DNA of 58,794 nt, from positions 1 to 58,794 of the forward strand of contig NZ_PZZP01000004.1 of NCBI RefSeq assembly GCF_003046315.1. The letters are read 5' to 3'. Within the stretch, counting starts at the first letter, position 1; each line of letters opens with the position of its first letter. The position numbers were made by a program, and so were the translations under genes. Positions 56,553-58,794 of the stretch are shown one piece after another. Source of the DNA: Desmospora activa DSM 45169. Its GTDB lineage: Bacteria; Bacillota; Bacilli; Thermoactinomycetales; DSM-45169. The notes under the pieces were generated by a model, which searched no databases, was not told the DNA's origin, and saw only the letters and a list, made by a program, of their open reading frames with translations.

Positions 56553-57283
56553 TTTTCTCCTCTCCCTTGTGGTTGTTCCAACAAATGAAGGCGGCCGGAT
56601 CGCCACTCTTCTCTCCAATCGGCAAAATCCCTTACGTCAATCGGTTGAAAGCGCAGATAATCCCCGGCTTGTAGTAGAATCGGCTCACTGCGGTCAGGAT
56701 CGTACAGATCGACGGGCGTGCGCCCGATAATTCGCCATCCACCCGGCGTCTCCAGGGGATATACCCCCGTCTGGGGACCAGCGATCCCCACGGAACCGGC
56801 AGGGATGCGTAAGCGTGGCTGTTTTAGACGAGGAACAGACAATTGTTCCGGCATCCCACCCAAGTAAGGAAACCCAGGTACAAACCCCATCATGTATACC
56901 AAGTAAGTAGGGTCCGAATGAAGTGAGACCAGTTCCGCCGCCGTTATTTCTTTTAGCGCGCACAGCTCCATCAAATCAGGACCATACTCCCCACCATAAG
57001 CAACGGGCAGGACCACCGTCCGTTCAACAGCTTGAACGAGGTTCTCTTTGCCCGCTTCCACCTTACGCAAATGTTGGCATAAGTCGTCATAACTGATCTC
57101 ATAGGGACGGTAATAGACCGTAACCGCACAGTAAGTGGGCACCCATTCCACCACTCCTGCCGGTACTTTTGCGGACAACGCTTGTGCAAAGACACGCACC
57201 TGTCGATGGGTTTGGGGATCGAGTCGTTCTCCAAAACCAACCCGCACTCCTGTATCTCCCAAAGGATGGAAGGTAACCCCCAT
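56549..57283 (-). CDS. pxpB: 5-oxoprolinase subunit PxpB
   Basis: A 244-residue KipI/AHS1-family protein: GVRVGFGERLDPQTHRQVR near the start, then PVAYGGEYGPDL, GFVPGFPYLGGMPEQL and PAGSVGIAGPQTGVYPLETPGGW. In B. subtilis KipI also inhibits the sporulation kinase KinA; whether this protein does is unknown. AGAGGGGG lies 8 nt before the ATG. First gene of the pxpB-pxpA-pxpC operon. Confidence 0.93.
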   Translation of the reverse strand: MGVTFHPLGDTGVRVGFGERLDPQTHRQVRVFAQALSAKVPAGVVEWVPTYCAVTVYYRPYEISYDDLCQHLRKVEAGKENLVQAVERTVVLPVAYGGEYGPDLMELCALKEITAAELVSLHSDPTYLVYMMGFVPGFPYLGGMPEQLSVPRLKQPRLRIPAGSVGIAGPQTGVYPLETPGGWRIIGRTPVDLYDPDRSEPILLQAGDYLRFQPIDVRDFADWREEWRSGRLHLLEQPQGRGEK

Positions 57284-57415
57284 TCAAACAACCCCCTCTG
57301 CATAAAAAATGGACCATAATGGAGAAATACCGCAAAAAAAGGAATAGTAAAGAGGTTTCCAGCCTTCACCCACTCTAACCATGGAGTATAACGTTTTGAT
57401 CATTATACCGAAACA

Positions 57416-57444
57416 TTGCCACCAAAGTAGTAGTTCACTATAAT
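57416..57444 (+). promoter_or_regulatory. Promoter of the 60-aa membrane peptide gene
   Basis: -35 TTGCCA (57416-57421), 17 bp, perfect -10 TATAAT (57439-57444), 57 bp before the GTG start. Confidence 0.78.
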
Positions 57445-57500
57445 AGAGAACCGACCCATAGAGAAAAAAGAGAAATGGTCAAGATTAAGGAGGTTGTTTT

Positions 57501-57683
57501 GTGCAATTTATTATTCAAAACTGGAGTTGGCTTTTAACGCTTGTCGTCTTTTCTGTCGTGGCCTTGATTGCCATATCCATGTTGATTACACAAAAGCTAG
57601 AAGAACGACATAAACAAGAGTTTGAGCAGGAATTTGGCGAATTTGGCGACTCACTAAAACCGGTTCCTGTCGAAGAAGAATAA
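57501..57683 (+). CDS. 60-aa single-pass membrane peptide
   Basis: It starts at GTG 57501 with AAGGAGG 7 nt upstream. The N-terminus NWSWLLTLVVFSVVALIAISMLI is one transmembrane helix, followed by a charged amphipathic helix (QKLEERHKQEFEQEFGEFG) and an acidic tail. A good promoter and a strong terminator frame it, so it is very likely expressed. I do not recognise it. A membrane-protein partner or regulator role is possible but not shown. Confidence 0.7.
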   Translation: MQFIIQNWSWLLTLVVFSVVALIAISMLITQKLEERHKQEFEQEFGEFGDSLKPVPVEEE

Positions 57684-57710
57684 ATATTTGAAAAAAATTT
57701 CGATCAATCG

Positions 57711-57736
57711 ACCCCGCTGTTTTTTAGCGGGGTTTT
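57711..57736. terminator. Bidirectional terminator between convergent genes
   Basis: ACCCCGCT-GTTTTTT-AGCGGGGT followed by TTTG. It ends the peptide gene on plus and overlaps the 3' end of the membrane gene on minus. Confidence 0.85.
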
Positions 57737-58794
57737 GATGTTTTTTCCAACTCTATACCGGTAGTACCGCCATGGGAAATCCACTCCCGATATCCGATGA
57801 TCATCACCGGCATCACCACATAAACAATAGCGGTGGCAGCCGAGACAATCCCGGAATCATTCAGTACCAAGGCCGCGAGCGCACCGGCTACAATCGCCGC
57901 AAATCCGTTAAACAACTGCGGATAACGCTCCGTCATCCAATGTAATCCTCGTACCGGACGAAAGGCCAGCACCCCCATCGCAAACAGGGAAAGCAGAAAC
58001 ACTTTTCCCCAGGAGGATACCCGCAATAAACGCCAGTTCATTTCCAACTTACGCTGAATGATGTTGGTGATCCCCTCCAGATCACCCGCTGCCAAAGTGG
58101 CCCATGCACGACCGATATGGGAAGAGTGGGTGTGGGAGAAATTCATTGCCAGTAATACCCCTAAACCCAGTACAAACGCTCCCGCCACGTGCCACCAACG
58201 AATCGGTCCCCACCAAAAAAATCGCAGGTAGGCGACTCCAAAACCGACCATTGCTGCAAGCGCTCCCCCCGCATTGGTTCCCCAAAAAGGGGCGGCAAAA
58301 AACAGAATCAACCCCAAAAAGAGTGCCCCGATGGCGATGCGGGTTCCCAGGGAGTACTTTTTTCTCCATTCCAGCCAGGCGGCAGCGGTCAAAATGGACG
58401 ACCCCAGTACAACGCCCATATATTCATTGCCGATTCCATAATAACGCGCTCCTTTTATCGGATCATACCCTAAAAACGATTGCTGAATGAGTGGCCCCCC
58501 TAACAATCCGTCCACCACCACAGGCACAAACCCGATAATCCCCACCCAAAACAGCAGGGGCAACGTTCGACTGCGGGTTAGCAGCAAGGCCATCAACCAC
58601 CCGCTTACCAAGACGGAACCGGAAAGAAGCCAAAAAGAACGGGCCGTTACCCCCGAGATCATCAAAAATAAAAAAGGAGCCAACAAAATCCCCAGCAGGA
58701 TGATTTGCATCCATGAACCCGCCGATTCACGTCGTTTTAAAATCATTGACAAGCCAACCACCAATGCCACCATCTGCACCAAGATATAGGAGTA
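57724..58794 (-). CDS. Polytopic membrane protein, 5' end outside the window
   Basis: The open frame covers at least 356 codons and has no stop up to the right edge (upstream codons encode YSYILVQM), so the true start lies beyond. At least nine hydrophobic segments are visible. The conserved-looking block ARYYGIGNEYMGVVLGSS follows an FLGYDPIKG loop, and a cytoplasmic loop HTHSSHIGRAWATLAAGD lies mid-way. I do not know its family well enough to name a function. Confidence 0.75.
   Translation of the reverse strand, partial: YSYILVQMVALVVGLSMILKRRESAGSWMQIILLGILLAPFLFLMISGVTARSFWLLSGSVLVSGWLMALLLTRSRTLPLLFWVGIIGFVPVVVDGLLGGPLIQQSFLGYDPIKGARYYGIGNEYMGVVLGSSILTAAAWLEWRKKYSLGTRIAIGALFLGLILFFAAPFWGTNAGGALAAMVGFGVAYLRFFWWGPIRWWHVAGAFVLGLGVLLAMNFSHTHSSHIGRAWATLAAGDLEGITNIIQRKLEMNWRLLRVSSWGKVFLLSLFAMGVLAFRPVRGLHWMTERYPQLFNGFAAIVAGALAALVLNDSGIVSAATAIVYVVMPVMIIGYREWISHGGTTGIELEKTSKPR

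Overview
The window looks like part of the chromosome of a spore-forming, Gram-positive Bacillales bacterium of roughly 50% G+C, most plausibly in or near the Thermoactinomycetaceae. This is inferred from strong AAGGAGG-type ribosome binding sites, spore genes (CotS-like, YjcZ-like, SleL/YaaH), a CIRCE-controlled groES-groEL pair, Rex, a guanine riboswitch before guaA, and large RHS and DUF3558-like lipoprotein genes. No database search was possible, so family names rest on motifs I recognise.

Layout. Positions 1-175 hold the 5' end, leader and promoter of a 16S rRNA gene running off the left edge. Positions 365-6672 carry envelope and spore genes: a small export-type membrane protein, a MarR regulator, the YidC insertase, a CotS-like pseudokinase candidate, a PAP2 phosphatase, a 42-aa YjcZ-like peptide, a secreted gluzincin and a DUF3179 protein. 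At 7001-10157 a guanine riboswitch controls guaA-pbuG. At 10258-14672 a MoxR ATPase, a DUF58 protein and a TgpA-type membrane transglutaminase form an operon. A nucleotide-sugar dehydrogenase and a threonine dehydratase follow. Positions 17.8-19.2 kb are a graveyard of mobile-element remains: a deleted IS3-family element has cut off a gene whose MerR-type promoter survives. katG with a PerR-like box lies next.

From 22 to 33 kb there are a CDGSH protein, DUF4870, SleL, HtpX, a secreted serpin, a short UvrA paralogue divergent from a double-HTH MerR (TioE-like) regulator, and a GntR-controlled ABC transporter. Positions 33.1-38.4 kb hold groEL, groES, tatC (no adjacent tatA), rex and a molybdopterin-binding-domain protein. 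Positions 38.6-42.8 kb hold mtnN-luxS (activated methyl cycle and AI-2), 5-formyltetrahydrofolate cyclo-ligase and an ABC-F ATPase.

Positions 43.5-54.6 kb are the most accessory part. Two tandem paralogous lipoproteins face a 2,249-residue secreted RHS/YD-repeat protein ending in a NucA/NucB-type nuclease domain. It is followed by DUF2625 and DUF1963 genes that sit where immunity genes of polymorphic toxins usually sit. A Nudix fragment lies upstream. The window ends with the 5-oxoprolinase operon pxpB-pxpA-pxpC, a 60-aa membrane peptide and a truncated polytopic membrane protein.

The best candidates for something undescribed are the RHS-nuclease locus with its candidate immunity genes, the serpin with a predicted Val-Ser reactive bond, the UvrA2/TioE-like pair, and two compositionally odd non-coding stretches (14787-15170 and 35313-35527).
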